Numbered from the stretch's first letter, positions 36,086 through 48,476 are shown. The stretch is 64,000 nucleotides of DNA from Annulohypoxylon bovei var. microspora (GCA_022836615.1 MU405285.1:62001-126000), one strand, 5' to 3'. Numbers and translations: made by a program. The notes: a model not told the origin generated them from the letters alone.

Positions 36086-37492
36086 TTAAACTTCCAAGAT
36101 TAACTTGTAGGTCATGATAGATGACCTCGGCAATATAACCGACTCGTATCCTACGTCGGGGTAGTCGAAGTCTTCGAAAAATTGTCGGTGTCCAGGTGGT
36201 TTAGGGTTAGTATCATGGTCCGCTATAGAGAATGCTTCATTGACCGTGCTGTCAGACTCCAATAATTCGAAGTGGCGGTTGACACGATGCTCTTCCCAGA
36301 AGGCGAGTCCATTCCAATTGCGAGGGTCATTGTCAATTAGAGTCGTGATACGTCCATAATCCGCCGAAGAGGTATCTGCAAAGGTTCTACTCAGCCAAGA
36401 CGGTCCGTTCGTGCCGTCCGGCGCGTCGTTCCAGAGTCCCATGCCCAGCGGCACCATGCTGGGTATCAAGATGCTGTCTTCATTTTGGGATCTCGCGAAA
36501 TAATATGCCATGGGTGTCGTGAAAAATCTATTCCCAACAGAACTATTATCATGCTCCTCGCAGACGCATTTATAGTCATCCATGGCGGCTTGATCAGTAG
36601 AATCGAATCCCGCATCGAATACATCGCGTTTAAGTTCCCGCTCGATGCTAGGCAGACCCAAGCTCATGATGTACTCCAGTTTCTGCCCGCCAGGTACGGC
36701 ATTTTGTCCTGGCTGCAGAGGTGTGGCCTTCCGACAAATTGACGTAGCAATATGCCAGTTTCCGGCTACATGGCACTCGATCATCCCGTAAACGGCATCC
36801 AGCTCCGCTAGGAGGAAAGGTTGCAAAGACTGGAGGAATAGCATCTGCTCAGAAACACGGCCATTAAAGAACGTAACCGTACGGCGGTTCGAGAATTGGA
36901 ATAATGTGCAATACAATTGGAACATAAGCAGCGACCGGCGAATGCGGTAAGACTCGACTTCATCGAATGACTGTTCATCATCATGATCTTTATCTTCGTA
37001 GATAATGGACTTCTTAGTATCGGCATAACTCCCAAGTTCATAAGTCTTGGACCTATCGAACTGGAACCGTCGCATCCAGAACTGAACCGAGCCTAGCAGG
37101 CGCCGAATGTACTGCAATGTCCTCATGATTCCGGGAATTTGGGGAGGGTAAGTCCCATCGCGTCGTTGAATGAATGCTTTGATCCAGTTGGCGTATTGCT
37201 TTGGCCCGTCATTGGATGCCTCGAACGGTCGAGTGCCGGAAGCTTCGATTGAGACAATGCGGCATAATATATTCAGCATTTCTAGATTGTACGGCATCTT
37301 CTTCTCATTGAAGATATGTCGGACGAATCTAGGGAAGTTACCCAAAAGGAATCGGGCAAGCTGTGGCATTGTGGCAAGTACTCTTTCAGCAACTTCTAGG
37401 GGGAGTTTGGTCAGAATTATGATCCGGAGTTCAGATGTTTGTCTGTCCATCATGGCCATCGCGCCAGCGAAGGTCACCTGGTTGGCGGCCAT
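36086..37492 (-). CDS. Uncharacterised fungal protein with F-box-like N-terminus, 468 residues
   Basis: A single ORF with steady coding character. The segment at residues 28-60 (ILTKLPLEVAERVLATMPQL, then ARFLLGNFPRFVRHIF) resembles the F-box-like start of many filamentous-fungal proteins, in which a short helical domain would bind Skp1. The remainder contains WMRRFQFDRSKTYELGSYAD and WNGLAFWEEHRVNRHFEL, but no catalytic motif. I do not recognise a named family and the F-box call is tentative. The ATG at 37492 is followed by further in-frame ATGs, so the start is approximate. Possible noncoding 5' exons upstream, near 37700, were not resolved. Confidence 0.7.
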   Translation of the reverse strand: MAANQVTFAGAMAMMDRQTSELRIIILTKLPLEVAERVLATMPQLARFLLGNFPRFVRHIFNEKKMPYNLEMLNILCRIVSIEASGTRPFEASNDGPKQYANWIKAFIQRRDGTYPPQIPGIMRTLQYIRRLLGSVQFWMRRFQFDRSKTYELGSYADTKKSIIYEDKDHDDEQSFDEVESYRIRRSLLMFQLYCTLFQFSNRRTVTFFNGRVSEQMLFLQSLQPFLLAELDAVYGMIECHVAGNWHIATSICRKATPLQPGQNAVPGGQKLEYIMSLGLPSIERELKRDVFDAGFDSTDQAAMDDYKCVCEEHDNSSVGNRFFTTPMAYYFARSQNEDSILIPSMVPLGMGLWNDAPDGTNGPSWLSRTFADTSSADYGRITTLIDNDPRNWNGLAFWEEHRVNRHFELLESDSTVNEAFSIADHDTNPKPPGHRQFFEDFDYPDVGYESVILPRSSIMTYKLILEV

Positions 37493-39553
37493 ACTGTATA
37501 TAGTTAGCTTGTTTCTATCTTCCTAATTTCCGTGTATCCTATGAGTTAATGGAAGAGAGGGGGAATAGGGAAATGGGTGCGAGTGTTATATTAATGAGTT
37601 ACTTCTGTATAGCTGGAACCCATCATAGATCATGGGCTTCTGCTGAAGCTGAGGTGCTAGCCAAACATTTTTTATATAGAGAAATAAAAACTTACTTGAT
37701 GTTCGAGGTAATACTGTGCCTGTGAAGATGTATCAACCCGGTCGAAGAGTTTGTGAGATGACCGTCACGAGAACTTGACAGACCACTTGTCAGATGAAAA
37801 CGTTATGTGTAGAAACCACAGCTACGGGAGCTGAGGAATAAATGAATATCGGAGTAAAAGGATACCCGCAAAGAAGCTTGAACTGTGGCGGGCGAGGTGT
37901 TAGGTGGTGGATGTCGATAGATGTTTGCTGGTGGGATGGTTCCAGCCGCGGTATTTTGTGTTGTGTGAGATATTGCTAGAAGTTTAAATTGAGTAAGAGT
38001 GCGGAAGAGAATTTGATCTGTGGGAAGTAGTGAAGAGGGTTGGAGTTAGTCCTGTGATAAATAGGTAGGTATATATACCTTTCTGGATAGGTACCTAGAC
38101 AATTGAGATGCTTTGCAATGAAAAGAGATCATATTTAGAGTCACGAATCTCGGAATTTGCTGATAACTGGTTTACTTCACACCTTGTCATAGATCGGGTG
38201 AGAACGTGAGAGTAGGTATGCTGCCTGTTTAGTGTACCTATGGAAGTGGCATTCCCTATGTTGGTGTAATGGGGACTGAATGGACGTGTATGTAGCCACT
38301 GCCTGAGAGACGTTGCCCCCAGAAGAGTGATTCATAGATATAGAAATATCCCTAGGGGAGTTGTATCGGTTAGAGAAAGGGGAGAGTCATAAGTTCCCTT
38401 CATACCATCACTCAGTAGGTAGATCGTCTACTCGTAGTCTCCAAATCCGTGGCACACAACAACTACCCAGGTAGTGGTACACACTCTTTCATTCTATCCC
38501 GGAGAATCTCTAGTATTAGACCTAGCCCGGGCATCTGATTAGTTAATTGTCGGCATGGGTGAACAATAGGCCACTTCACAACTTGACCCACCGAAAGAAA
38601 CATTGCCAACAGCTAGTTCCTTCGTCTTTTTGGCTGTAACTCATTAGTTGGCTTCCAATATTGTTGTGCACACATATTGAGCTTTAAACCCCTGCCGAGG
38701 GCCTGGGGTTCTACTCTGGGAAACCAATTTCCATCATCGGTAATGTCTTCTAGCAACCACAGCACTCACTGATGAAGACAGCGTCTTTACTAGGGAGATA
38801 AGCTTTCTCAACCCAGACGTTGGTGCCTCCTTTATATTCATCATCCTCAAAGCCTGGGTGTTAGTCACAAGAATGGAGTTTCGACTACCTAATATAGGCA
38901 GTTATCCATACTGTGAAGGGCGAGGGAACGATTGCTCTGCGCAATCAGATATTCGGCTCTTAGACTTTAGTTGATACATGACAGATGAAGCCTTAGTCTA
39001 ATATCCGATTGTATAGGTAAGCAGGTGTGAGCAAATGTATTCTCGGTTCTATTGCCTGAGCACAGGAGCAATGCAACGATATTGAAAAATTAAAGGAGTT
39101 GGTTCGATAAGCAACTAAAGGTCCAGAGATTACCTAATAAACCAATTACCTAATTCCCATTTTAACGGGGTTTAGCCGCTAGCCGCTAGTGTCCCCGCAC
39201 CGCTCGGACCAAGTACCTCAGTACTTATTACCCAGGTACGAAGTACATACCTAGTAAAGCTTCACAAGCGCGACAAGGTTCAATGTTAAGCTTCGCTTTA
39301 GGTCACTTCACTTCACTTTCTTTATTCCTTAATGTGCCAGTGCGTCTCTCTTAACATCTACACATGAGAACTCCCAGCACTTCCATGATGAGCTATCGTT
39401 TCTTCTATAATTAATAGAGGCAAATCCTTCTCTCTGTTATAAAGCCAGAAGTGCTTTTGCGCTTCTTTAAATTCTTCAAATATCCGTCTTTCCCTACGAT
39501 GACAACTTATCCTCACTCTGATTCTCGTGTGATTAATCCGACATCACCTCACA
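37493..39553. other. Intergenic region (2.1 kb) between divergent genes
   Basis: No gene recognised. It contains several TAGGTA/TACCTA motifs (about 38065-38100, 38415 and 39215-39255) and a TAGCCGC-TAGCCGC-TAG repeat near 39175. The part before 39553 is pyrimidine-rich and is probably the TFB2 promoter and leader. Confidence 0.5.
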
Positions 39554-41076
39554 ATGTCGGTCAACGCGAATTCGTTGTCCCAGTACCTGGAGCAGCTGCC
39601 AGGGACTACTTTTAGGAAACTGTACCAGCAGCCCTCTACAGCCTTTGCCATCTTTAGGCGCATGCTGCCTCATACAGGTATGAGCTTGCCCTGAACCCTA
39701 CACAAGCCGCTCTCAAACCGCCCCCGCCCTCGAAGGTAGCTGGTTGCTTATTATGAGAAACAGCGAAGACCATTGTGATGGCAGTCCTCTACTCCCCAAA
39801 TCCATTCTCCCTCGCCGAACTCGACCTCTGGGTTAAGCCCTCGGCAACTCGCGAAAAGGACCAGGCTCTAGCCATTCTTCGATCTCTCCATATAGTCCAA
39901 CCTCAGTCCCTGGCTTTGACTGTCAACTTTAGGAATAGTCTGCGGCTTGCTTTAGAAGGAGGAGGCGATCACAATTCGTTCGGCGTCCCGTCGACCGATC
40001 CTATTCCCAGTGAAGTTGATCATGCGTTCCTCGATAAGTACGCAAGAAAGAAATGGGACGATATCCTTCACTATATTGTTTCTGCCACTGGCCTGACTAT
40101 AGATAAGAGTGCTAGCGGGCCTAAGCAGTCCGTCAAGGATCTTCTGACGGCCGGTCGCCTGGTCGAGCGTAGCCACGGGGACCTTAAGATCACACATATC
40201 GGCTTCTCATTCTTGCTACAAGAAGCAAATGCGCAAGTCTGGGCTTTGCTTCTACTCTGGCTCGAAGCTATCGACACAGCCAACGCCAGCGGGACAAGAT
40301 CAGATATGGACGGCGTGGACATGCTATCATTCTTCTTCCTCCTAGCCTCCCTCGAATTCGGCCGCGCATACAGCACCGACGCCCTGACCGAGAGCCGGCG
40401 GAACATGCTGCCCGTCCTCATCGACTTCGGGCTCATCTACATCCCCCAACATAACAAACGGCAGTTCTTCCCCACGCGCCTCGCGACGACTCTCACCAGC
40501 AACGAGACCGCCCTCCGCAGCGTCAGTGCCGGGTTCTCGGCGGCCGCCAGCGGGGCGGGCGACGAGCAGGACAGGTGCACCATCATCCTCGAGACCAACT
40601 TCCGGATGTACGCGTACGTGCACTCGCCCCTGCAGATCGCGGTGCTGGCGCTGTTCTCGGACCTCAAGTTCCGCTTCAAGGGCCTGGTGTCGGGGCACCT
40701 GACGCGCAAGTCCATCAAGAAGGCGGTCAGCCACGGCATCACGGCCGACCAGATCGTCGCGTACCTGTCGACGCACGCCGACGAGCAGATGTACCGGTAC
40801 GCGGCCGCCTTCAACAAGCCCGTGCTGCCGCCCGTCGTCATCGACCAGATCCGCCTCTGGCAGCTCGACACCGAGCGCATCTCCACCACCGAGGGCTACC
40901 TCTTCAAGGAGTTCAGCGACTACAAGGACTACAAGGGCGTCGCCGACTTCGCCCAGAACATCGGCGTCTGCACCTGGCGCAACGACAAGAGGGGCATCTT
41001 CTTCGCCACCAAGGTCGAGCAGATCAAGGACTTCATGAAGTCTCGTCGTAAGGCGAACGAGGCCGGCGGCGGTTGA
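39554..41076 (+). CDS. TFB2: TFIIH core subunit TFB2 (p52/GTF2H4)
   Basis: Two exons (39554-39677 and 39764-41076) give 478 residues, about the family length. Family-typical stretches are SLSQYLEQLPGTTFRKLYQQ near the start, VMAVLYSPNPFSLAELDLWV, and in the C-terminal domain LTRKSIKKAVSHGITADQIV and IRLWQLDTERISTTEGYLFK. TFB2 anchors the XPB/Ssl2 helicase and, through its C-terminus, the small TFB5 subunit in TFIIH, for transcription initiation and nucleotide-excision repair. Intron 1 is 86 nt (GTATGA...ACAG). From about 40370 onward the coding sequence switches abruptly to very high third-position G+C, though the protein sequence stays conserved. Confidence 0.94.
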
Positions 41077-42077
41077 CGCTCGTGTGTGTAGGTGGACTGG
41101 ATGGTGTGGTGGATAGGCTACGAAGTGGGTGAGTAGTGTCCTTGTTTGTGTATCATCATTTCCTCCCGGACGTCATTAGGTATAGGAGTTCTACGGTCCA
41201 CGGTCATGCATTAGGGTACGGTAAGGACGGGATGAAACGCGTGGCCTACGACATATATAGACAGGCGTTTAAAAAGCCTAATCATAAGGGCTTCCGCCAT
41301 GCTTGCTTGCTTGCTTGCTTGCATTTAAGGAAATACAAAAGTTTACTTTACGAATATCACGAATACCTTCCTCTTCTACGAGACGGTCACGAGTAGTTCA
41401 AGTCAGGTTTTGGGTTAATGTGTAGTGTCATTCGCGCACATGACTCTCGGTCAGTGGTGCTTTTCCGATGTCCCCGACGCCAGCAATTAATGTACATACA
41501 ACCAGTTTCGTTTCGTCCGTCCCTTGCTCATGACTTCGTAGACCCTCCACTGATGTTTCCAGATGCCATGCCGAGTTCTCCCTTCCCCCTAGGGCGGCCA
41601 GAATGCGTATCGTATGTTGCCGTATGATGATGCCACATCCAACCCCCGTTCCTGAAAAGCCTCTGTTCAACCGAGCGTCTCGTATTGAAGAGATGACGAG
41701 ACAAGAAATGAAAAGGAAAGGAAAAATCATTAAAGTGATGTAGGTCGCAGTTAGACCAAAGCCCAAAGGCTACAGAAGAAGAGAAGATTCAATGGCGAAA
41801 AGACCTATGAATGGCCGGATAGAATGGGCTGGGATCCTAAACCCCAGGCTGATCCAATGTCGAGCCGTCGTCATCGTTGGTATGGATGTCGATATCAACT
41901 AGAAGACTCAGTGCGGATCGTAAGAACGGGTCGTAAAAAGGGTATCGTAAAGGGTATCGTAAAGGGTATCGTAAAAAGGGTATCGAAAGCAGAGAATAAC
42001 GAAGCGATTTTTCGAATCGCGCGAACCGCACCATGTAATACAAGTGGTGCATGCGTATGTAAGTCAAACGCCCGCCC
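41077..42077. other. Convergent 3' spacer with simple repeats
   Basis: About 1 kb between TFB2 and an uncharacterised gene. It contains a GCTTGCTTGCTTGCTT run near 41300 and a 12-bp tandem repeat near 41940. No gene is recognised. Confidence 0.55.
41938..41986 (+). repeat. 12-bp tandem repeat GGGTATCGTAAA, about four copies
   Basis: Successive GGGTATCGTAAA units, the last ones separated by two extra A, lie in the 3' spacer just before the stop of the minus-strand gene. A partial GGGTCGTAAAAA unit precedes them. Confidence 0.8.
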
Positions 42078-44294
42078 CTAACGCGAGGGACCTCCCTTCT
42101 TGCCGCCCTCCTTATCCTTATCCTTGTTATCCCTGTCCTTCGCGCCGCTGAAGATGCGGCTGGCCCATCGCTTGCCCTTGCCGCGGGAGTCGTCGTGCAT
42201 GGTGCCGCCGGGTGGCAGCAGCCACTCGGTGCCGTGCTTGCGCGCGTACCGCTGCTGGAACTCGCGCAGGCTGTCGCGCGCGGCGTCCGTCATGCACAGG
42301 TCCTCGAGGTGCGCGAACACGCGGCGCACGCGGGAATCGTCATCGGTGAGGTGCGACGCGCGCTCTCTCGCCTCGGTGGTGTAAGGGTCGGTCGACGGCG
42401 CCGCGAGGCACCCCATGGTGCTAGATGTGGGCAGGCCGGCCGGGTTGTGGCGCTTGGCGACGACGGGACCCGGGATCTTGGTGGTCGCGCCGATGATCGC
42501 CGCCATGTTCTCGGGCGACAGGTTCTCGCTGCGGAAGCGGTCCTCGAGCGACATGAAGCGGCCGCTCCAGAACTGCATCTCCTGCGCGTCGTAGATCAGG
42601 CGCACGCTGTCGAGGTGGTGTGCCGAGGATGCCTGGGGCAGCTGGGGCGGCTGGGAGGAGCTTGCGTCGTTAGCCGGGCGCAAAGTGGCGGCCGACGAGT
42701 CGTCTTCGTTGGAGGGGCTAGGCGCCATTGTAGATGATGGCGTGTGACGACGGGAATGAATTCGACCGAAGCTAGGGAAGGACGGACGTGAAAACGACGA
42801 GCTCAGGTTGTTCAACACTGTGCGCGTGCGCGACTTGGAAAATCCGCTTCCCTTCTGCCCGGTCGAATTCTGTGTTGGTCGAGGTAATTGCGAAGTGGAC
42901 GACTGGCCGGGCGCGTTCGCCGACTTAGTACGCGATGAGGTGGGGGCGGTCAGTTGCTGTTGCTGGGGGTTACCGCCCTCAGGGCCCTTCTGCGTGACAC
43001 TACCACTCACTGACTGAGTGCTTGTAAGGCGCTTAGGATGAGTCAGACCCTGGCTGCTCGTGCGCTTCGCTGCAGTTAAGTCAATCACCCCCTCCCTTGG
43101 ACCAAGCGATGACATGCGCATGGGCAGCGAGTGCTTAGAGGAATCGAAGTCATTCGTATCCTCCAATTCCATGTTTGCCATAATACGAACGGTGCTCATC
43201 AATGACGTATCTGCTCCAAACGTACTCTCATCATTCTCCTGGTTTGCACTGGGCGACAGGCCACCACTCTTCTGATCTGCATCCGTACGTTCGACATATT
43301 TCTTTGGCGCGATACTCTCTTGCTCGATACTCTCACTCTTCTTTGCACCCGGTAACTCCTGTGCATACATGTACTGGACGCGCGGAAGCTCAAAGCTGTC
43401 CTTCTTCGCAACAGGCGGGTCAACAGTCGTCGCCATCTCTCGTGCCATCTGAGCGTTAAAGCGGTCCGACTCCATACTATCCTTATACCCCTTAATAAAG
43501 AATTCATCAAACGTACCCTTCTTCACGCCAGGAGGAGTGAGGCGGGGGATGTGCTGGACGCTCGCTAGACGAAGGCTGTCTCGATGCTTCGAGCCGAGAC
43601 TGGAGTCAGACTCCGCGGGCGGGAGGTTCTCGAGCTTGAGCTCGTGGGCCATCCACGCGCCGGCCGGGATGTACGCGATGTCCTGGGGCTCGGGGGGCGG
43701 GCGCGACGTCAAGGGCTGGGCTACACCGCGACGAGGTGAGGGCACGGGGAGGCTGCTGCCGCCGCGTCGGTGACGCAGTGCGGGCGCGTAGGGGTGGAAA
43801 CCACCTCGATACTCGGGCGTAGCCACGGGTGTCGATACATGAGACTGGTTACCCGCCAACGGTCCCTGGCTCACTGCTGTGAGGCCTTCGGGACTGGTTG
43901 ACGTGGTGACCGATGTGTAGCCGGTGGTCAGTTGTGACTCCGGACTGTCAGAGATCATGCTAGCCGATCGACCGCGCGATGAAGTCGATGTGGTAGGGTG
44001 ATGCTGATAAGTGGACTGGAGAGGGGGTGGGATACTTGACTGGTGAGCGGCGGGATTCATCGGTCCGGCGCTGCTACCCTGAGATTGATCAAGAGATGTG
44101 CCAAGAGGCCAATAAGTTAGCCCACGAGCACCGCGGAAGAGGTCGCTTCGACCAACTGCTTGCAGAAGGCCGGTACCGCGACGCGAAGTGGGACGCGTAG
44201 GCGACGGGTCAGCGGATCGATTAACGCCAGCCGAGGACGCGGGACGCGGAATACGCGTGGGCGTCTCGGGGGGGTCGCTCGATGATTTACCCAT
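42078..44294 (-). CDS. Uncharacterised, mostly disordered fungal protein, 738 residues
   Basis: A single long ORF with no intron seen. Residues 1 to about 540 are Ser/Thr/Pro-rich and low in order (for example TPTRIPRPASSAGVNRSA). A more conserved-looking C-terminal module starts at about residue 565 with IYDAQEMQFWSGRFMSLEDR and runs through VRRVFAHLEDLCMTDAARDS. The last residues are a Lys/Asp/Gly-rich tail (DRDNKDKDKEGGKKGG). I recall similar proteins of unknown function across filamentous fungi but cannot name a family. The C-terminal coding part (about 42100-42640) is much more GC-rich than the rest. Confidence 0.78.
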   Translation of the reverse strand: MGKSSSDPPETPTRIPRPASSAGVNRSADPSPTRPTSRRGTGLLQAVGRSDLFRGARGLTYWPLGTSLDQSQGSSAGPMNPAAHQSSIPPPLQSTYQHHPTTSTSSRGRSASMISDSPESQLTTGYTSVTTSTSPEGLTAVSQGPLAGNQSHVSTPVATPEYRGGFHPYAPALRHRRGGSSLPVPSPRRGVAQPLTSRPPPEPQDIAYIPAGAWMAHELKLENLPPAESDSSLGSKHRDSLRLASVQHIPRLTPPGVKKGTFDEFFIKGYKDSMESDRFNAQMAREMATTVDPPVAKKDSFELPRVQYMYAQELPGAKKSESIEQESIAPKKYVERTDADQKSGGLSPSANQENDESTFGADTSLMSTVRIMANMELEDTNDFDSSKHSLPMRMSSLGPREGVIDLTAAKRTSSQGLTHPKRLTSTQSVSGSVTQKGPEGGNPQQQQLTAPTSSRTKSANAPGQSSTSQLPRPTQNSTGQKGSGFSKSRTRTVLNNLSSSFSRPSFPSFGRIHSRRHTPSSTMAPSPSNEDDSSAATLRPANDASSSQPPQLPQASSAHHLDSVRLIYDAQEMQFWSGRFMSLEDRFRSENLSPENMAAIIGATTKIPGPVVAKRHNPAGLPTSSTMGCLAAPSTDPYTTEARERASHLTDDDSRVRRVFAHLEDLCMTDAARDSLREFQQRYARKHGTEWLLPPGGTMHDDSRGKGKRWASRIFSGAKDRDNKDKDKEGGKKGGPSR

Positions 44295-45480
44295 GATGAT
44301 TCAATTCAAGCCGCGTTCAGAGCGCGTACAACGGTCTTAAGAAGATGGAGGAAAGCGTTCAAGAAAACGAGGAATGCCAACCGTGCCTAGATGTTGAGCA
44401 ATCCGAAGGTCGCGGTGACGTACAGACTGCCCAAGATCAGAAAGCAGCGGACGGTGTTTTTGAAGAGGTCAAGAAAAATGTCTACGGACTCGTAAACGAG
44501 AGATTGGAGAGTGGACTGAGATAATCTTTGGTGGTATTCGCAAAGATTGTCGGGTGCCATTTAGTTGAGGGAGTGGGAATGGGAATGGGAAATGTGGTTG
44601 CGCGTGTGGTGTTTTGGAAAGAAAAAAATCCAAGAGAAAGATTTCTGCTGCCTGTGAGGTATGCAAGAAGCCCTAGCTGTGAGGGTAATCCAAAATGAGC
44701 TGCGAACGATTTCATTTAGGGCTCTATACGATCTTTGGTGGTGGTGTAGGACCGGTGGGATGTTCTCGAGATCGGCCTCTAGTAGGTAACTGCTAGAGTT
44801 TATACCTAGGGGCAGCAGCTTCTATATGTCGGGTACGACTAGAGGGGTACCTTCTTCTACTATTGTTGATGGATGTCGTCTACCTGTGAGCTATTGCTCC
44901 TTCCTTAGAAACATCAGAGAGCGTCGTTTTATTGACGAGTCCCTAGATGGGGATGGACGTTGGCAGCTCTCAGCTAATCTCGACCCCTGAAGTCATATAT
45001 CAGAAATCCTACGTCGCTCTTGTCGACGACCCGGTCCATAATAGGATTCTCATGGACATTCGAAGTTAAGTAATACCATAGAGTGTCACTTTGATGCTCA
45101 CAGATAGTATTGCTATTCTATGAACGCTGGCGTGGAATAGGGGTTCAGAGCAGACAGGTGGTAAACAAATATGGACCATATCAATTGTTGATTGATGCTG
45201 TTATTAGAGTTAACGGTATATAGTGTAAGTATAGCCTGTTATATGTTGCCATTATGTGATTGAAACATTCAATTCATATCAAATCAGTTCATAAAAGTCT
45301 TATTCATAACGTAGCATAGGTGTCGCAAGTAGAACAATATGTGAGATAGTTATCCGATTGTCTTAATTACTCAGATATCTGGGTAGATGGCCTTAATACA
45401 ACAAATAGATTCACATTAAAACATCTTATTCTATCCCTGATATATTCTCTAATACTTTATTCATTGGACTTCTGTGTCTT
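44295..45480. other. Intergenic region between two minus-strand genes
   Basis: Upstream of the 738-residue protein and downstream of the NRDE gene. The first 450 bp are purine-rich on the plus strand, perhaps leader and promoter. The second half is AT-rich. No gene is recognised. Confidence 0.5.
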
Positions 45481-46506
45481 TTAGCCCTCTATCTTATATT
45501 TGAATGTCTCATCTCCTTTTCCCCTTTCAATTGCATTTCCGTGCGAATCCCATAATGCTCGCTCTTTATATGTAACATTGCCTTCCCAGTCTAACATGAT
45601 GATAGTCTGTCTTTGAGTGCCATAAGCGCCTTTCATAAAATACCCATGTGAATTTTCCTTGTGTTGGTCTTCTTGGTCGCTGGGGTCCTCGATCTCGTCA
45701 AAGGCCGCCTTGGCCCTTCCTTCATCGGCGGCGCTAGCCATTTCTTTCCAACCCTGATCATCTGCGAAACTTCGAATGAAAACGGATCTCCGAAGAGCGT
45801 CCATGTGTTCTTGAAAGCTCATCTTCGGTTCAAGGGGTAATGTGTCATCGTCGAGGACCTTGAAGAGTCGGTCCGTCAGTTCGTCCTCATTGAAATCCTT
45901 GTCCACTGCTTCTTGTATCGCTTCGACCATCAGATTCTCGCCGATTTTAATCTTCGGCCACTGAGGTGGCTCGACGTAAACGGCATTGCTAAGTCCGTAT
46001 GTCTGCCCCCGTTCTCCACCTATCCATGGGACCTCGCCGACGTGGTCCCACCGATTGGAGATGATAGCAAGTGGTTTGATGTCCTTCTCCGTTCTCTGCT
46101 TGAGATCGCCGCAAACAAGTGAAAACCCGCCGACTCCTTTAGCCGCGCGACCTTCTAACATGGAGTGGACAAAATCGCCAAGGCTCTGCTCGGGTGGAGC
46201 ACCTAGCCAACCCGTCACCATCCCGCCCCGGCTTTTGACGCCGGAGATGGCGTGCTCCGGGTCCGGGTCGTCTTCACTCGACTCCCGATAATTCGTCAGA
46301 ATGGCGAAACGTCCGGCCTTAGTGACTCCTAGCCATGTTCCTCGCTCGCGACGATACAAGTCTCGTGCCGATAGTATCTTCTCACCGGACGGTTGATGTG
46401 TCCACCAGTGAGGCCGGCTTGTGGGTCTGAGGATGTACTCGTCCCGGTTGTCGATAGCTATAAGAGCATATTTGGGGTGTGCCGTTGTGATAAGAACGAT
46501 ACACAT
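45481..46506 (-). CDS. NRDE/TANGO2-family protein
   Basis: A 341-residue single-exon gene. It starts MCIVLITTAHPKYALIAIDN and then has the diagnostic NRDE motif (DNRDEYILRPTSRPHWW), with Cys2 positioned as in the N-terminal-nucleophile-like fold. GTWLGVTKAGRFAILTNYRE and YGLSNAV follow as in the TANGO2 family, and the C-terminus (QRQTIIMLDWEGNVTYKERA) closes the fold. Family members act in lipid/CoA metabolism, haem handling or Golgi organisation; the exact role in fungi is unsettled. It has the family's usual length (about 280-350). Confidence 0.92.
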   Translation of the reverse strand: MCIVLITTAHPKYALIAIDNRDEYILRPTSRPHWWTHQPSGEKILSARDLYRRERGTWLGVTKAGRFAILTNYRESSEDDPDPEHAISGVKSRGGMVTGWLGAPPEQSLGDFVHSMLEGRAAKGVGGFSLVCGDLKQRTEKDIKPLAIISNRWDHVGEVPWIGGERGQTYGLSNAVYVEPPQWPKIKIGENLMVEAIQEAVDKDFNEDELTDRLFKVLDDDTLPLEPKMSFQEHMDALRRSVFIRSFADDQGWKEMASAADEGRAKAAFDEIEDPSDQEDQHKENSHGYFMKGAYGTQRQTIIMLDWEGNVTYKERALWDSHGNAIERGKGDETFKYKIEG

Positions 46507-48476
46507 CGTGTTGAAAATAATGTTCTTGGGTGATCTTAGGGGTTTCTAATATCTTGTTCTCTTTTCTTTTGGGGTGTACAGTTAAATATGTATGTAGAAT
46601 TTGTACGGTGGTATTAACGTAGGGGAGGACAATTATAAAAACTCGGGGACATAAATATTGACGAAACAGAAGAAACAAGAAGAAATTAGAGTGATCCGTC
46701 CTCGCCACCGTCTCAACAATGTTTGCGTTATACCCTAGGTAGGAATCTGAGAGACTGGGATGTAATCTCCTGATACACACAGCCCTTTCTTCTTGTACAA
46801 CACAACAGGACACGGCAGCGGGAGTGTCTAGGGCTAAACTGTTCACAGGATAGACGAGATTAATCCCAATGGTGGCGTGACACGTCTCATGTGAATTTGA
46901 TATTGGAGGTGTTGTTAGATGTATCTGATGTGTGTAGACCGCCTAGAGTTGCTAGGTGTTTTTTTACCTGCGACCTGCGACATGCGATTTCGGCGGGAAC
47001 AGGCGAAGAAATGTAGGTGGTTTTAATTTATTTAGGCTCGGGTTCAGCAGGCCAATTAACTTACTTTTCAGCGTCTTGGGTGTCTTCAATGATTCCAGCT
47101 GCCCGTAAAGTCATCGGACTTTCGTGGGGTGACGGGTAACAAAAAACGGATACTACCGAGAAGTGGCTGAGAATTTCTACTATTTTAACTGGACCGGGGT
47201 AATACTTTATTTTCAGCTTTCAGAGTGGCCGGCACAAGTGGCTGACATGTGGTGGAGATCACCGACAAGTAGCAGATGGTCTGTGCGATTAAAGTGGAAC
47301 TAGTCGTGGGGGGTAGTCGTCCTCAATGTTTCCAATTAAAATATCGACGCATCAAATCCAAGTTTTCCACGAGATCGATTTGCAATCTCTCCTTTAAGAG
47401 TTTTCAACTTTTACAAATACATATGGAACATATGTTATGACATATGAAACTTGCAGACTAGCAGACTGGCAAGAAATATTACTTGCATTATATTACTACC
47501 CAGAACAGCCAGAACAAGAAATACACAGCAAGAGCTGCAGATAATACTCACACAGCTGGGGTTGGGCAACAATACTCCTCAACACTTTCACCCAAGTGGA
47601 CCAATTCACCGCCGCATATTATACATATGTAGTGCCTGCCTGTCTAGATCTGAGAGACTGTGACAACTACGAGCATACCGATTAACCGCATTGGTGACCG
47701 AGTCCCGTACTTCTCCGTTGTTCCTTTTCGAACAGTCGTATTCGTTACTGCGTGCCGGGAGAGCTCGCCGGAACAACAAGCAACTACCGGAGTTGAACGC
47801 GCCCAATCATGAGTAATACCGTTGAAGCTCCTACGTCCGGGATGGTACCATACGGGGTCAACCGGCTATTCCTGTCCGCATTCCGGTGACGATCAACCCT
47901 GATCTACCTACAGTTAATGAAGTTCATCTTGCATACTAGCCTTACGAAACGCGCGGCCCCCTATGATGAACTCCGTTGGCTACGGCCTGCATTTAGTCCA
48001 TGTCTATCGGATGAGGAGCGCTTTATGCCGCCACTGATAGCTAGTCTTCTATTGGCCGGGGTGCCGTCGAATTTCTTACTACTGGTAACTATACAACTTA
48101 CAGGGTAGAATTTATGTATCTACTACAATATCACTTACTGCGGTGCCAAAGCAAGTGCAAACCGTCGGCAAGAGTTAAATAATATGAGTTCCTTCGTTGT
48201 CAGGTCAGGGACACATCGAGATGTTAGTAAGGACTATTGACCAGTGTCTGCTCCTTCTCTACAAGGTAGAATCAATCCACATGAAAACATCTCGAAACAT
48301 CTGTAAAGTCAAAATACAGTAACCAGCTTCAAATTCTCTCTTCTCCTAAGTATCTCTCTTGTTCTCTTGTTTACCTGAATGTCCTCAAATTCATATATCC
48401 CTATAATCATGGTCCTTATAGACTCGCTCTCAGGCTTTAGGACCTAATTAAGGTAATTGAGAAACAACTATAGATA
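46507..48476. other. Intergenic region (2 kb)
   Basis: Divergent upstream DNA of the NRDE gene and the Ser-rich gene at 48477. Small ORFs (47451-47663 and 47917-48108) have no motif. No repeats with ends or RNA genes were seen. Confidence 0.5.

Noticed and set aside
41300..41325. GCTTGCTTGCTT run as a possible CRISPR-like or regulatory array
   Set aside because: A simple microsatellite with no spacers.
42195..42737. 180-codon plus-strand ORF
   Set aside because: Antisense shadow in the GC-rich 3' part of the 738-residue protein gene.
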